A program made the position numbers and the translations under genes. A stretch of DNA of 64,000 bases, from the NCBI RefSeq assembly GCF_014322765.1, contig NZ_JAASTZ010000003.1, positions 1-64,000 on the forward strand, in the 5' to 3' direction. The first letter of the stretch is position 1. Each line of letters begins with the position of its first letter. This DNA is from Listeria immobilis. Lineage in GTDB: Bacteria; Bacillota; Bacilli; Lactobacillales; Listeriaceae. This document shows positions 29,599 to 44,026 of the stretch, piece after piece. The notes beneath the pieces were generated by a model. It ran no database searches. It was not told the origin of the DNA and saw only the letters and a list, made by a program, of their open reading frames with translations.

Positions 29599-30798
29599 TC
29601 ACTTCCTTAAAAGGTTAGCGGCTTCTTGTATAATATGTTCGGCAACTTTTCTTTTATCTAACAATGGTAAAGCTTCACTTGTCCCATCTTTTCGGTAAAA
29701 CGTTACGATATTAGTATCCGCAGAAAAGCCTGCACCTGCTTGACTAATATTATTTGCAACGATTAAATCTGCATTTTTAGTAGTTAATTTTTTTTGTGCA
29801 TTTTCTGGTAAATTTTCTGTTTCTGCGGCAAAACCGATAACGACTTGCTGAGCGGTTTTATTTTGACCAATTTCAAGTAAAATATCTTTCGTCCGTTTCA
29901 TTTCAATTTGAAAATCTCCGGGTTGTTTTTTTATTTTTTGCTTGGAAAATTTGGCTGGTGTATAGTCAGCAACGGCAGCAGTCATTACAAAAATAGATTG
30001 GTTCGCTTGATTTTTTTTCACCGCTTGATACATTTCTTCTGCTGATTCCACATATTCTACTTCTACATGAGGCGGAACTGGTAGTGTTTTGCTTGATGTG
30101 ACTAATGTAACGTTAGCTCCTTGTCTTGCTGCTACTTCCGCAATCGCAAAACCCATCTTTCCTGTAGAATGATTCGTAAAATAACGCACTGGATCCAATT
30201 TTTCTTGTGTTGCACCAGCTGTAATTAGAATATTTTCACCTTGTAGTAAGGATTTATCTTCTTGAAAAAATTCTGCTATTCGCAAAACGATTTTTTCCGG
30301 TTCTTCTAAACGACCTCGGCCAACATAACCGCATGCCAAGTAGCCTTCTTCTGGTTCTATAAAACGAACACCATCTTGATAAAGACGATTAATATTTCGA
30401 ACAACTGCTGGGTGCTGAATCATATGGACGTTCATCGCAGGAGCAACCCAGATTGGTGCTTCTGTTGCAAGAATGGTTGTAGTAACCATATCGTCTGCAA
30501 TTCCGTTTGCCATTTTGCCAATTAGATTCGCCGTTGCGGGTGCGACAATTACTAAATCGGCCCAATCTGCCAAATCAATATGGGCAACAACGCTTGATTT
30601 TTTTTCATCAAAGGTATTTGTATATACATCGTTTTTTGATAATACTTGAAATGAAAGCGGTGGTACAAATTCTTGTGCATGATTTGTCATCATTACTTTC
30701 ACATTTGCACCAGCTTGTGTTAATTTACTTGTAAGTGCGACTGCTTTATAAACAGCAATGCCACCAGACACTGCGAGTAAGATATTTTTTCCTTGCAT
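29599..30798 (-). CDS. coaBC: Bifunctional phosphopantothenoylcysteine decarboxylase / phosphopantothenate-cysteine ligase
   Basis: 399 residues. N-terminal flavoprotein CoaC domain (1-175: AVSGGIAVYKA, VAPATANLIGKMANGIADD, APAMNVHM) and C-terminal CoaB domain (about 185-399: ITAGATQEKLDPVR, NHSTGKMG, AAVADYTPAK). Performs two steps of CoA synthesis. First gene of the large series that runs to thiN. Confidence 0.98.
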   Translation of the reverse strand: MQGKNILLAVSGGIAVYKAVALTSKLTQAGANVKVMMTNHAQEFVPPLSFQVLSKNDVYTNTFDEKKSSVVAHIDLADWADLVIVAPATANLIGKMANGIADDMVTTTILATEAPIWVAPAMNVHMIQHPAVVRNINRLYQDGVRFIEPEEGYLACGYVGRGRLEEPEKIVLRIAEFFQEDKSLLQGENILITAGATQEKLDPVRYFTNHSTGKMGFAIAEVAARQGANVTLVTSSKTLPVPPHVEVEYVESAEEMYQAVKKNQANQSIFVMTAAVADYTPAKFSKQKIKKQPGDFQIEMKRTKDILLEIGQNKTAQQVVIGFAAETENLPENAQKKLTTKNADLIVANNISQAGAGFSADTNIVTFYRKDGTSEALPLLDKRKVAEHIIQEAANLLRK

Positions 30799-30837
30799 AT
30801 TAAGTCACCTCATTTTTATATAAAAACCATTCACTCT

Positions 30838-30843
30838 ATTATA
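30838..30843 (-). promoter_or_regulatory. -10 element of the coaBC promoter
   Basis: Perfect TATAAT about 40 bp before coaBC. Upstream, TTGTCA lies at 15 bp and TTTGTC at 16 bp; the -35 is therefore imperfectly spaced. Confidence 0.55.
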
Positions 30844-30909
30844 CCTTAAATTAAGGTCTGACAAAACTATCAAGAAGTTCGAATTCCACTTACTTTTACG
30901 CACCTTAAG

Positions 30910-30935
30910 AAAAAAGCCCCGCAACGAAGCGGAGC
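30910..30935 (-). terminator. Terminator of the yicC-gmk-rpoZ unit
   Basis: GC-rich 7-bp stem (30916-30922 with 30929-30935), 6-nt loop and six T on the - strand, just after rpoZ. Confidence 0.92.
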
Positions 30936-30943
30936 AGTTAATC

Positions 30944-31782
<839 letters not shown>

Positions 31783-32658
31783 TTATTCCACATTTTGCAC
31801 TTGTTCGCGAATTTTTTCTAGCGTTGTTTTCATTTCCACAACTTGCTCGGTAATTCGGAGTGAACTAGCTTTGGATCCTATAGTATTAATTTCACGGTTC
31901 ATTTCCTGGATAAGAAAATCTAATTTCCGACCTATTGGCTCGTCCAATAAAATAATACCATAAAACTGTTTCAAATGACTCTTAGTTCGTTCTACTTCTT
32001 CATTGATATCTGCTTTTTCTACTAAAAGAGCTACCTCTGTAAGAACTATATTTTGATCAAAATTTTCGCCAACAATAGATTGAAGGCGGTTTTCGATTTT
32101 TTCTTGGTAGTATTTTTCTAAAGCGGGAATTTCGTCCTGAATGATGTTTAGACTGTTTTCAAGCGTCGCAAGGTGTTGTTTGAAGTAAAGCAGCAATTCC
32201 GCACCTTCCATACTTCTCATCTCATCTAATCGCTTAGTTGCACGTGTGAGCGTTTCTAAGACTATGCCTTCTAATTCACTACTTGCTTCTGGTGCTTCTT
32301 CAATGGAAAGAAATGCTTGCTCATGTAGTAAATCACTCATTTTAGGTAAATCTGCTAGTTCGTATCTAGTACTTGCTTGTTTAATAAAACGGTAATAGCT
32401 ATCTGCAAGGTCCCAATCAATATGTAATTCACGTTTCGCAAGTTCTTCTCCGGTAATGGAAAAGAAACATTCTATTCGACCGCGTTTTATTTGCTTATTA
32501 ACTATTTTTTTTAGTTTTCCTTCTAAGTAGGCAAGTTGTTTTGGCATCCGAAAAAGATATTCGGAATAGCGATGGTTGACTGCTTTTAATTCAATGGTTA
32601 CTTTGAACGCCTCTGATTCTTTCGTTGCACGTCCAAATCCCGTCATGCTTTTCACCAT
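31783..32658 (-). CDS. yicC: YicC/YloC family endoribonuclease
   Basis: 291 residues from ATG 32658 (MVKSMTGFGRA), which matches the family N terminus; the GTG at 32670 is upstream but adds four atypical residues. Conserved KAVNHRYSEYLFRMP and C-terminal GRKLDFLIQEMNREINTIGS. Recent work describes the family as endoribonucleases; the precise role in Listeria is not known to me. Confidence 0.92.
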   Translation of the reverse strand: MVKSMTGFGRATKESEAFKVTIELKAVNHRYSEYLFRMPKQLAYLEGKLKKIVNKQIKRGRIECFFSITGEELAKRELHIDWDLADSYYRFIKQASTRYELADLPKMSDLLHEQAFLSIEEAPEASSELEGIVLETLTRATKRLDEMRSMEGAELLLYFKQHLATLENSLNIIQDEIPALEKYYQEKIENRLQSIVGENFDQNIVLTEVALLVEKADINEEVERTKSHLKQFYGIILLDEPIGRKLDFLIQEMNREINTIGSKASSLRITEQVVEMKTTLEKIREQVQNVE

Positions 32659-32724
32659 TTGGCAAGACACCTCTCATTACTTCAAGTCCTTCATCAGTTC
32701 ACTTGAAATTTGTTCTGACTTCTT

Positions 32725-32753
32725 ATTATACCAAAGCTACTTCATGCATACAA
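32725..32753 (-). promoter_or_regulatory. Sigma-A promoter of yicC-gmk-rpoZ
   Basis: TTGTAT (32748-32753), 17-bp spacer, perfect TATAAT (32725-32730). Confidence 0.8.
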
Positions 32754-32779
32754 TACATTTTCGGAATGTATGTTAAAAT
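32753..32779 (+). promoter_or_regulatory. fbpA promoter with overlapping inverted repeat
   Basis: The + strand has an extended -10 TGTTAAAAT (32771-32779). A perfect 7-bp inverted repeat, atacatt and aatgtat separated by 5 bp (32753-32771), lies between this -10 and the divergent yicC -35. Confidence 0.5.
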
Positions 32780-32814
32780 AGATAATAACTAACTCACAAA
32801 GGAATGATTAACTA

Positions 32815-34527
32815 ATGGCGTTTGATGCAATGTTTTTAAAAGCAATGACCGAAGAACTTGTTGAACACGGTGAAAGTGGACGTATTATGAAAATTCACCA
32901 ACCGTTTTCGCATGAACTTGTTTTATATATTCGAAAAAACCGTGAAAATAAACGTTTACTAATTTCTTCACATCCCAGTTACGCAAGAATTCAGTGGACG
33001 GATGATATTCCAGAAAACCCTGCCACACCACCTATGTTTTGCATGTTGCTTAGAAAGTATTTAGAAGGGGCAATTATTGAATCAATTACGCAACTTCCAG
33101 GGGAACGAATTTTGCAATTTAGTATTCGTGGCAAAGATGACATTGGCGAAAATCGATTTTGTGATTTATTTGTCGAAATTATGGGACGTCATAGTAATAT
33201 CACGCTTGTTGATCGCGCCAAAAATGTGATTGTTGATTGCATTAAACATATTTCTCCTGCACAAAATAGTTATCGAACCCTACTTCCAGGAGCGACTTAT
33301 ATTTTACCGCCAACAACCGATAAATTAAATCCATTCGAGGTTACTTCCGAGCAAATTTTAAATCGTCTTGATTTTCCGGCAGGGCGAATCGATAAACAGC
33401 TTGTCCAAAATTTTGCAGGATTTAGTCCTTTGCTTGCCCGTGAAATTGTTTTTCGTGCAGGAAATTTAACAGCTGACTCGCTTGTTTCTGCCTTTTATGA
33501 AGTGATTAAACTCGTAAATGAACATTTAGGAAGAGCTGCTATTCCTAACAAATGGCATATTCAAAATAAGGAAGATTACTATTTTTTCCCGCTTCGACAT
33601 GTGGATGCAGACCTTACTGAATTCGCTCAGTTAAGCACGTTGCTAGATAATTTTTATATTGGAAAAGCTCGACGTGATCGTGTGCATCAATTCGCCCATG
33701 ATTTGGAAAAACTATTATCTAATGAACTGGCTAGAAGTAGACTCAAAATCGAAAAATTAGAAAATACCTTACTTGAAACAGAAAAAGCTGATATTTACCG
33801 CATCCAAGGCGAACTTTTAACAGCCAATCTGCATTTAATGGAACGTGGTATGGAAGAAATCTCTGTAGAAAATTTTTATGATGATATGAAAAAAATAACG
33901 ATTTCGCTTAATTCACGGAAAACGCCGTCTGCCAATGCACAAAGTTATTTCAGTCGCTATCAAAAATTGCGAAATGCTGTCGAAGTTGTAAAAGAGCAAA
34001 TTTTGCTGACTAAAGAGGAAATCACTTATCTAGAGTCAGTCGAATCACAGCTGGAAACGTCTGGTCCGCAAGATGTGGAAGAAATTCGTCAAGAACTTGC
34101 TGAACAAGGCTACCTTCGTTATAAACAGAAAAAAGGGAATCGCAAAAAAGTCACCTTGCCAACACCCGAAAAATATACTTCTTCAACTGGATTATCGATT
34201 TTAGTTGGAAAAAATAATAAGCAAAATGATTATTTAACGAATAAAATAGCACGAAATAATGATCTTTGGTTCCATGTGAAGGATTTACCTGGTTCACATG
34301 TTGTAATTCAATCAAATAATCCTGACGAAACCTCGATTACAGAAGCTGCGATGATTGCCGCCTATTATTCCAAAGCGAGACTATCAGCAACAGTCCCGGT
34401 CGATGGAACACTAGTTAAATATGTAAAAAAACCAAATGGTGCAAAACCAGGTTATGTGATTTACGATAACCAAACAACTTATTTTGTAACACCTGATGAA
34501 AAATTGGTTTTATCTTTAAAAAATTAA
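32815..34527 (+). CDS. fbpA: Fibronectin-binding protein FbpA (RqcH/NEMF-like, FbpA-NFACT domain)
   Basis: 570 residues. NFACT-N domain (1-240) with HPSYARIQWT, coiled-coil region (about 280-430), and C-terminal NFACT-R domain (about 445-560) with NDLWFHVKDLPGSHVVIQ. No signal peptide is present. L. monocytogenes FbpA is reported to bind fibronectin and act as a chaperone for virulence factors; the same fold in B. subtilis is RqcH, which adds Ala tails in ribosome rescue. The cytosolic role is probably ancestral. Confidence 0.95.
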   Translation: MAFDAMFLKAMTEELVEHGESGRIMKIHQPFSHELVLYIRKNRENKRLLISSHPSYARIQWTDDIPENPATPPMFCMLLRKYLEGAIIESITQLPGERILQFSIRGKDDIGENRFCDLFVEIMGRHSNITLVDRAKNVIVDCIKHISPAQNSYRTLLPGATYILPPTTDKLNPFEVTSEQILNRLDFPAGRIDKQLVQNFAGFSPLLAREIVFRAGNLTADSLVSAFYEVIKLVNEHLGRAAIPNKWHIQNKEDYYFFPLRHVDADLTEFAQLSTLLDNFYIGKARRDRVHQFAHDLEKLLSNELARSRLKIEKLENTLLETEKADIYRIQGELLTANLHLMERGMEEISVENFYDDMKKITISLNSRKTPSANAQSYFSRYQKLRNAVEVVKEQILLTKEEITYLESVESQLETSGPQDVEEIRQELAEQGYLRYKQKKGNRKKVTLPTPEKYTSSTGLSILVGKNNKQNDYLTNKIARNNDLWFHVKDLPGSHVVIQSNNPDETSITEAAMIAAYYSKARLSATVPVDGTLVKYVKKPNGAKPGYVIYDNQTTYFVTPDEKLVLSLKN

Positions 34528-34535
34528 TTATCTAA

Positions 34536-34571
34536 AAAACAGATACCTTAAGTTACATGGTATCTGTTTTT
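34536..34571 (+). terminator. Terminator of fbpA
   Basis: 12-bp perfect stem (34536-34547 with 34559-34570), 11-nt loop, and five T. Confidence 0.93.
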
Positions 34572-34718
34572 ATGTTAATAAGACTCTACATTACTACTTC
34601 ATTGCAGCCTTCAAATATAGCGGATTGTTATCTTTTTTTAACACAACCGTACAACTCGCCTAGTTCCACTATTGTCCATTATGGAAAAAAACATGTAACT
34701 TTACAAAATTAAAATACC

Positions 34719-34744
34719 GTTTTTTCTTACGTTCTTTAGGGTAA
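34719..34744 (+). promoter_or_regulatory. Candidate sigma-B promoter of the SDR-like gene
   Basis: GTTTTT (34719-34724), 14 bp, GGGTAA (34739-34744) fits the sigma-B pattern (GTTT, 13-16 bp, GGGWAW). The orthologue lmo1830 is, as I recall, in published sigma-B regulon lists. A TATACT also lies at 34746-34751. Confidence 0.6.
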
Positions 34745-34788
34745 ATATACTATTGACTTTACTTTGAACTAGGGAGGATGATAGTGAT

Positions 34789-35388
34789 ATGAAAATTTTA
34801 TTAATTGGTGCTTCTGGTACGCTTGGTTCTGCGGTGAAAGAACGCTTGGAGAAAAAAGCTGATGTGATAACTGCTGGAAGACACAGTGGTGATGTAACGG
34901 TTGATATTACAAGTGTCGATAGTATTAAAAACATGTATACGCAAGTTGGTAAAGTGGATGCGATTGTTTCTGCGACTGGTAGCGCCACTTTTTCCCCATT
35001 AACTGAATTAACACCTGAAAAAAATGCGGTAACAATTAGTAGTAAATTAGGTGGTCAAATTAATTTGGTTTTACTTGGAATTGACTCGCTAAATGATAAT
35101 GGTAGTTTTACTTTAACAACAGGAATTATGATGGAAGATCCCATTGTTCAAGGAGCTTCGGCTGCGATGGCAAATGGTGCGGTTACTGCTTTTGCTAAAT
35201 CTGCCGCGATTGAAATGCCACGTGGAATTCGTATTAATACGGTAAGTCCAAATGTACTAGAAGAATCTTGGGAGAGACTGGAACCTTTTTTCCATGGTTT
35301 TGAGCCAGTTCCAGCAAAACGAGTTGCTCGTGCTTTTGAGAAAAGTGTTTTTGGAGCACAAACAGGTGAAAGTTACCGGATTTATTAA
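34789..35388 (+). CDS. SDR-fold protein lacking the SDR active site (Lin1944/lmo1830-like)
   Basis: 199 residues, short for an SDR. The N terminus MKILLIGASGTLGSAV is a Rossmann dinucleotide-binding loop, and INTVSPNVLEESW is the usual post-catalytic segment. Where SDRs have YxxxK, this protein reads about SAAMANGAVTAFAKSAA, so neither Tyr nor Lys aligns. This matches the described Lin1944-like SDR group, in which active-site residues are absent. Function unknown; a binding or regulatory role is possible. Ribosome site AGGGAGG. Confidence 0.88.
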   Translation: MKILLIGASGTLGSAVKERLEKKADVITAGRHSGDVTVDITSVDSIKNMYTQVGKVDAIVSATGSATFSPLTELTPEKNAVTISSKLGGQINLVLLGIDSLNDNGSFTLTTGIMMEDPIVQGASAAMANGAVTAFAKSAAIEMPRGIRINTVSPNVLEESWERLEPFFHGFEPVPAKRVARAFEKSVFGAQTGESYRIY

Positions 35389-35391
35389 TAC

Positions 35392-35428
35392 AAAAAGGGA
35401 AACACGATAATTTCATGTTTCCCTTTGT
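35392..35428. terminator. Bidirectional terminator between the SDR-like gene and pyrE
   Basis: AAAGGGAAACA pairs with TGTTTCCCTTT (35394-35404 with 35416-35426); T-rich sequence follows on both strands. It ends both the + strand SDR gene and the pyr operon. Confidence 0.9.
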
Positions 35429-35429
35429 T

Positions 35430-36055
35430 TTATTTACCCCAAGTTTCTGGATTTTGTTTCCATTCTTTTAGGGTTTGCATATCTTCTTTAGATACATAGT
35501 TTTTTGTAAGCGCGACTTCAATTAATTCATCATAATTCGTAAGCGTAACTAGTTTTGTATCCGCTTCTGCCAGTAATTTCTTGCCTTTGTCTAATCCATA
35601 TGTAAAGATGGCTGCAATCCCAAGCACTTCTGTTCCTGCTTCTTCTAGCGCTTCGACTGCTTTTAGTGAGCTGCCTCCTGTAGAAATTAAATCTTCAATT
35701 ACTACGACTTTTTGCCCTTTTGCAATCGGTCCTTCAATTTGGTTGCCTTTGCCGTGTTCTTTCGCTTTAGAACGAACATAGACCATTGGTAAATCTAACA
35801 AATCACTAACCCAAGCAGCATGAGGAATTCCAGCTGTTGCAGTTCCAGCGATTACATCTACATCCCCAAAATTTTCTTTTATTTTTTCTGCAAGAGCTGC
35901 CGCAATAAACTGACGAACTTTTGGGAAACCAAGTGTTAGACGGTTATCGCAATAAATCGGTGACTTAATTCCTGATGCCCAAGTAAATGGATCATTTGGT
36001 TTTAAAAATACTGCCTTTATTTCTAATAATTGTTCTGCTACTTGCTTTTCTGAAC

Positions 36056-36059
<4 letters not shown>
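35430..36059 (-). CDS. pyrE: Orotate phosphoribosyltransferase
   Basis: 209 residues from ATG 36059, 8 nt after AAGGAG; a GTG at 36068 is less likely. PRPP motif [17 protein letters not shown] (about 115-131). Converts orotate to OMP. Last gene of the operon; its start overlaps the pyrF stop (ATGA). Confidence 0.97.
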
Positions 36060-38429
<2,370 letters not shown>

Positions 38430-38452
38430 GGTTCCACCCCGTTTCTTCTATA

Positions 38453-41400
38453 TTAAATATATGCTTTTGGTTGTTTTACGACACTTGTATTCATCGCTTC
38501 AAGTTCAAAAGAGCGTGATTCTAGTACACGTAAGATTGCTTCTGCGGTATCTAGCGAAGTACAAACTGGAATCCCATTTTCAACGGACTCACGGCGAATT
38601 TGGAAACCATCTCGCTCAGGACGTTTACCTGTTGTTAAAGTGTTCACTACAAGTGTTACCTGACCACTACGAATGTAATCAATGAGCGTCTCTTGATTTT
38701 CACCGATTTTTTTCACTTGTGAAACTGGGATCTTCGCTTCATCCAAAGTGCTTGCAGTTCCTTTAGTTGCCATGATTGTAAAGCCAATTTGGTTAAAGCG
38801 TTTTGCCAACTCTACTGCTTCTTCTTTATCACGATCAGCTACTGTTAAAAGCACTGTTCCATAATCATGCATGGTTGTTCCGCTTGCAACAAAACCTTTA
38901 TAAAGAGCTTTTTCCAGTGTGACATCTTTCCCCATAACTTCCCCTGTTGATTTCATTTCAGGTCCTAATGAAGTATCTACACTACGTAGTTTCGCAAAAG
39001 AAAACACGGGTACTTTCACGAAAATTTCTTGTTTTTCTGGTGCAAGCCCTGGTGTGTATCCAAGCTCGGTTAGTTTTTCTCCAAGAATGACTTTAGTTGC
39101 CACATTAGCCATTGGAATTTCAGTAATTTTACTTAAAAATGGCGCGGTTCGGCTGGAACGTGGATTCACTTCGATAACGAAAACCTCTTCACCGTCCACC
39201 ACATATTGGATATTAAGCATCCCGATAATATTTAATCCGGTGGCAAGTCTAGTCGTATAATCAACAATTGTGTTTTTCACATTTTCACTAAGACGTTGCG
39301 CTGGATAAACAGCAATGGAGTCTCCTGAATGGACGCCTGCACGTTCAATATGTTCCATAATTCCAGGGATAAGAACGTTTTCTCCATCACTAATGGCATC
39401 CACTTCTACTTCTTGTCCGCTAACATAACGATCTACTAAAACTGGGTGTTTAGGATTTACTTTTACAGCGTTTGTCATATAATGTTTCAATGCTTCTTCT
39501 GATTCCACGATTTCCATTGCTCGACCGCCAAGTACATAAGATGGACGAACTAGCACTGGGTAACCGATATTTGTTGCTACTTTAATTGCTTCCTCTACAG
39601 AAGTGGCTGTTTTCCCAGCTGGTTGCGGGATTTGTAAAATTTCTAGTGCTTTTTCAAAAGCATCTCGGTTTTCGGCACGATCTGTATCTTCTAAGCTTGT
39701 TCCCAGAATTTTTACGCCACGTTTGGATAATCCGTCTGCTAAATTAATGGCAGTTTGACCACCGAATTGAACGACAACGCCAATTGGTTGTTCGATTTCA
39801 ATCACGTGCATAACATCTTCAAGTGTTAATGGTTCAAAATAAAGCTTATCAGAAATACTAAAGTCTGTTGAAACCGTTTCTGGGTTATTATTAATGATAA
39901 TTGCTTCATAACCAGCTTGTTGAATTGCCCATACTGAATGCACTGTTGCATAGTCGAATTCAACCCCTTGCCCAATTCGGATTGGACCTGATCCAAGCAC
40001 AATGACACTTTCTTTGGCAGAGCGTGTAGACTCATTCTCTTCTTCATAAGTACTATAAAAATATGGTGTAGTTGATTCAAATTCTGCTGCACAAGTATCA
40101 ACCATTTTATAAACAGGGAAAATATTTTGTTTTTTACGAATGTCATAAATTTCTTGTTCAGATATGTTCCAACAAGTCGCTAAGTATGCATCAGAAAATC
40201 CTGCTCGTTTGGCTTCTGTTAACACTTCTAAATTGTTTGGATTTTCTTTAATACGTGTTTCTAATTCAATTGTCTTGCTTAATTTATAAAGGAAGAATAA
40301 ATCAATTTTTGTCTTTTCATGGAGTTGTTCGATTGTTTGCCCACGACGAAGTGCTGCTGCTAAGAAAAACAGACGGTCATCTTCTGGGAAACAAATTTTA
40401 CGTTCCAATGTTTCGGCATCCGCATTCTCTGCTTCTTCTAATAAAAGGTGATTAGCGCCAACTTCTAACGAGCGAACAGCTTTTAAAAGTGCTTCTTCCC
40501 ATGAGCGACCAATTGCCATTACTTCCCCAGTTGCTTTCATTTGTGTTCCTAAACGACGATCTGCTTGTTCAAATTTATCAAAAGCAAACCGTGGAATCTT
40601 AGCAACCACATAATCAAGTGCAGGTTCAAAATGAGCGAAAGTAGTTCCTGTTACAGGGTTTTTCACTTCATCAAGCGTTAATCCAACCGCAATTTTCGCG
40701 GCTAGTTTGGCAATTGGATAACCTGTTGCTTTCGATGCTAGAGCAGATGAACGGCTCACACGTGGATTTACTTCAATAACATAGTAATTGTAGCTATCAG
40801 GATCGAGCGCAAGTTGTACATTACAACCACCTTCAATTTCTAAAGCACGGATAATTTTTAGTGATACATCGCGAAGTAGTTGGTATTCACGATCAGCTAA
40901 GGTTTGACTAGGTGCCACAACAATAGAATCACCAGTGTGGATGCCTACTGGATCAATATTTTCCATGTTACAAACAACCATCGCATTATTATTTGCATCT
41001 CGCATCACTTCATATTCCACTTCTTTAAAACCAGCAATACTTTTTTCAAGTAAACATTGCGTCACTGGACTGAGTTTTAAACCACTCGTTACTGTTTCAA
41101 TTAGTTCTTGTTCATTATGGCAAATCCCACCGCCAGAACCACCAAGCGTATATGCTGGACGAACAATTACTGGATAACCAATTCTTTCTACAAAATTATA
41201 AGCTTCGTCCAAATTATGGATAATATCACTTTCTGGTACAGGTTCTCCTAGTTCATTCATTAAATCACGAAATGCTTCCCGGTCTTCTGCTTTTTTAATA
41301 GCTGTTAAATCTGTTCCAAGTACTTCAACATTACATTCTGCCAAAATTCCAGCTTCAGAAAGCTCCATTGCCATATTCAATCCTGTTTGTCCACCAAGTG

Positions 41401-41665
41401 TTGGTAATATTGCATCTGGACGTTCTTTACGAATAATACGTGATACAAAGTCAAGCGTAATTGGCTCGATATAGACTTTATCAGCCATTTCTGCATCGGT
41501 CATAATAGTTGCCGGATTAGAGTTAACTAATACCACTCGGTAACCTTCTTCTCTTAAACTTAAACAAGCTTGCGTTCCAGCGTAATCAAATTCGGCAGCT
41601 TGACCAATTACAATTGGACCAGAACCGATAACTAAAATCGTTTTTATATCGTCACGTCTAGGCAT
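38453..41665 (-). CDS. carB: Carbamoyl-phosphate synthase large subunit
   Basis: 1070 residues from ATG 41665, 9 nt after GGAGG (a GTG at 41674 is less likely). Two tandem ATP-grasp halves (about 1-400 and 550-935), a linking oligomerisation domain, and a C-terminal MGS-like allosteric domain (about 935-1070). Makes carbamoyl phosphate for PyrB. Only one car pair is seen here. Start overlaps the carA stop. Confidence 0.98.
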   Translation of the reverse strand: MPRRDDIKTILVIGSGPIVIGQAAEFDYAGTQACLSLREEGYRVVLVNSNPATIMTDAEMADKVYIEPITLDFVSRIIRKERPDAILPTLGGQTGLNMAMELSEAGILAECNVEVLGTDLTAIKKAEDREAFRDLMNELGEPVPESDIIHNLDEAYNFVERIGYPVIVRPAYTLGGSGGGICHNEQELIETVTSGLKLSPVTQCLLEKSIAGFKEVEYEVMRDANNNAMVVCNMENIDPVGIHTGDSIVVAPSQTLADREYQLLRDVSLKIIRALEIEGGCNVQLALDPDSYNYYVIEVNPRVSRSSALASKATGYPIAKLAAKIAVGLTLDEVKNPVTGTTFAHFEPALDYVVAKIPRFAFDKFEQADRRLGTQMKATGEVMAIGRSWEEALLKAVRSLEVGANHLLLEEAENADAETLERKICFPEDDRLFFLAAALRRGQTIEQLHEKTKIDLFFLYKLSKTIELETRIKENPNNLEVLTEAKRAGFSDAYLATCWNISEQEIYDIRKKQNIFPVYKMVDTCAAEFESTTPYFYSTYEEENESTRSAKESVIVLGSGPIRIGQGVEFDYATVHSVWAIQQAGYEAIIINNNPETVSTDFSISDKLYFEPLTLEDVMHVIEIEQPIGVVVQFGGQTAINLADGLSKRGVKILGTSLEDTDRAENRDAFEKALEILQIPQPAGKTATSVEEAIKVATNIGYPVLVRPSYVLGGRAMEIVESEEALKHYMTNAVKVNPKHPVLVDRYVSGQEVEVDAISDGENVLIPGIMEHIERAGVHSGDSIAVYPAQRLSENVKNTIVDYTTRLATGLNIIGMLNIQYVVDGEEVFVIEVNPRSSRTAPFLSKITEIPMANVATKVILGEKLTELGYTPGLAPEKQEIFVKVPVFSFAKLRSVDTSLGPEMKSTGEVMGKDVTLEKALYKGFVASGTTMHDYGTVLLTVADRDKEEAVELAKRFNQIGFTIMATKGTASTLDEAKIPVSQVKKIGENQETLIDYIRSGQVTLVVNTLTTGKRPERDGFQIRRESVENGIPVCTSLDTAEAILRVLESRSFELEAMNTSVVKQPKAYI

Positions 41666-42749
41666 GTAGTTCACCCTCCTCTTTTACATTCATCATTTCC
41701 ATAAATTCATCAAACAAATAATTAACATCACTTGGTCCTGGATTTGCTTCTGGATGGTATTGCACTGTATATGCTTGGAATTCTTTATGAGCAAGCCCTT
41801 CCACAGTGTCATCATTTATTTCAATATGTGTTATTTTCAAATCAGTATCTAGTAGAGAGTCCTTGTCGACCGCGTAACCATGATTTTGAGCTGTAAAATC
41901 AACCCGTCCTGTTGCTAGTTCTTTTACTGGGTGATTTGCGCCGCGATGACCAAATTTCAGTTTAAAAGTATCCGCGCCATTCGCTAGGGCAAATAATTGA
42001 TGTCCTAAGCAAATTCCAAACAGTGGTAACTTACCTTGAATCCCGCGAATCATTTCTAGCGCTTCCGGAACATCTTTCGGGTCTCCTGGTCCGTTTGAAA
42101 GCATCACGCCATCTGGATGCATGGATAAAATTTCTTCTGCCGTCGTATTATAAGGAACTACTGTCACATAACAATTACGTTTATTTAACTCTCGTAAAAT
42201 CGAACTTTTCACGCCATAATCTACTAATACAACCCGTTTGCCATCTCCAGGGCTTGCGAACGCTTTTGCAGAGGAAACTTCATGTACTTGATCAATTGGT
42301 AAGCGCACCGAGCGTAAATGATGTAGTAATTCTTCTTTATTAGCTGTTTCAGCAGCTAGAATTCCTTTTAGAGTGCCTTCTTTACGAATCAATTTGGTTA
42401 ACTTACGCGTATCAATTCCAGCAATTCCCGGAATACCTTTTTCTTTCAAAAATTCATTTAAAGTAAGTTGGTTGCGCCAGTTGGATGGATATTCAGCTGC
42501 TTCTCTAACTACAACGCCTTTCACTGCTGGATTAATCGATTCAAAATCATCGCGGTTCACGCCATAATTTCCAACGAGTGGATAGGTAAATGTAATAATT
42601 TGACCATAATAAGAAGGGTCGGTGATTGTTTCTTGATAACCTGTCATTCCTGTATTGAACACCACTTCACCGATTGTTTCTTTTTCACTACCAATCGCAT
42701 CACCAATAAAGTAATTGCCATCTTCTAGCATTAAAATCCGCTTTTTCAT
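41658..42749 (-). CDS. carA: Carbamoyl-phosphate synthase small (glutaminase) subunit
   Basis: 363 residues. N-terminal CPSase domain ([12 protein letters not shown]), C-terminal class I amidotransferase with [15 protein letters not shown] (catalytic Cys) and [10 protein letters not shown] (His/Glu). Start overlaps the pyrC stop by 4 nt. Confidence 0.98.
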   Translation of the reverse strand: MKKRILMLEDGNYFIGDAIGSEKETIGEVVFNTGMTGYQETITDPSYYGQIITFTYPLVGNYGVNRDDFESINPAVKGVVVREAAEYPSNWRNQLTLNEFLKEKGIPGIAGIDTRKLTKLIRKEGTLKGILAAETANKEELLHHLRSVRLPIDQVHEVSSAKAFASPGDGKRVVLVDYGVKSSILRELNKRNCYVTVVPYNTTAEEILSMHPDGVMLSNGPGDPKDVPEALEMIRGIQGKLPLFGICLGHQLFALANGADTFKLKFGHRGANHPVKELATGRVDFTAQNHGYAVDKDSLLDTDLKITHIEINDDTVEGLAHKEFQAYTVQYHPEANPGPSDVNYLFDEFMEMMNVKEEGELHA

Positions 42750-44026
42750 TTTATTTCCCCCTCATTATAAACCAATTTTCCTTCTGCAAAAGTTGCTACC
42801 GGCCAGCCAAAACAAGTTTCTCCTGTAAATGGTGTATTTCGACCTTTTGAATAAAATGTTGTTGGATCAATTTTGCTTTCTTTTTCTAAGTCAAGGACAA
42901 CAATATCTGCTACTGCGCCTTCTTCTAATTTGCCATAAGGAAGTTCAAAACACTCCGCAGGTTTCACGGTCATCCAGTCAATCAACTGTTTTAATGTCCA
43001 TTCCTTTGTTTTTACAAAATGAGTATAAAGCAATGGGAAAGCTGTCTCTAAACCAACAATGCCAAATGCTGCTTTCTCCATTGGTACATTTTTCTCTTCT
43101 GCTGCATGTGGTGCGTGGTCTGTAGCAATAAAATCAATCGTTCCATCTAGTAAACCGGCTAACAGCGCCGCACGATCTTCCTTACTTCTTAGTGGTGGAT
43201 TCATTTTCCAATTTCCATCATTACCTGGAATATCTTCTTCATCCAAAATTAAGTGATGCGGTGAAACTTCTGCGGTTACGCGAATTCCAGCTCGTTTAGC
43301 ATCTCGAACAACACGAACAGATTCTTTAGTAGAAATATGGCAGACATGGTAATGACAACCAGCTGCTTCTGCAAGTAACACATCCCGAGCAATTTGAACG
43401 GATTCAGCAATATTTGGTATTCCCTTTAGGCCTTCTTTTTTAGCAAAAGCACCATCATGTACAACACCACCATAAATAAGCGAATTATCTTCACAGTGTG
43501 CCACAATCGCTTTATCCAGTTTTGCAGCTTGCTTCATTGCTTCATACATTGTACCAGCAAGTTGTACACCAACACCGTCATCTGTAAAAGCAAAGGCTCC
43601 CGCTTGTGTTAAAGCTTCCATATCAACTAATTCATCTGTTCCAAGACTTGTTGTAATCGAAGCGTAAGGTAAAACACGAACTTTAGCTGTTTCTTGGATT
43701 AATGCTTGTAAACTTTCCATTCTTGCTTTGGAATCAGGGACAGGTTTCGTATTTGGCATGGAACAAATAGTTGTATAACCACCACGTGCGGCCGCTTCTG
43801 TTCCAGTCAAAATGGTTTCTTTATGTTCTCCGCCTGGTTCACGAAGATGTACATGAACATCGATAAAGCCTGGTGCAATTACTTTTTCAGATGCATCAAA
43901 TACTTCTCCACTAGTTACATCAATTGAATCAGCAATTAAGTTCACTTTTCCATTTTGAATCAATATATCTTTACTTTCTAGTTCGCCTGCTTCATTTAGA
44001 ATTTGTCCATTTTTTAATACGTACAT
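42746..44026 (-). CDS. pyrC: Dihydroorotase
   Basis: 426 residues from ATG 44026, 7 nt after GAGGG. Metal motif [12 protein letters not shown] (near 58-69), DDGVG, AHCEDN and ATDHAPH. Type I dihydroorotase. It overlaps pyrB by 13 nt. The 34-residue longer frame from 44128 lies within pyrB and has no family-like sequence. Confidence 0.97.
   Translation of the reverse strand: MYVLKNGQILNEAGELESKDILIQNGKVNLIADSIDVTSGEVFDASEKVIAPGFIDVHVHLREPGGEHKETILTGTEAAARGGYTTICSMPNTKPVPDSKARMESLQALIQETAKVRVLPYASITTSLGTDELVDMEALTQAGAFAFTDDGVGVQLAGTMYEAMKQAAKLDKAIVAHCEDNSLIYGGVVHDGAFAKKEGLKGIPNIAESVQIARDVLLAEAAGCHYHVCHISTKESVRVVRDAKRAGIRVTAEVSPHHLILDEEDIPGNDGNWKMNPPLRSKEDRAALLAGLLDGTIDFIATDHAPHAAEEKNVPMEKAAFGIVGLETAFPLLYTHFVKTKEWTLKQLIDWMTVKPAECFELPYGKLEEGAVADIVVLDLEKESKIDPTTFYSKGRNTPFTGETCFGWPVATFAEGKLVYNEGEIK

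Noticed and set aside
39826-40146. 106-residue ORF on the - strand within carB
   Set aside because: Same-strand frame-shifted shadow of carB, whose frame is intact.
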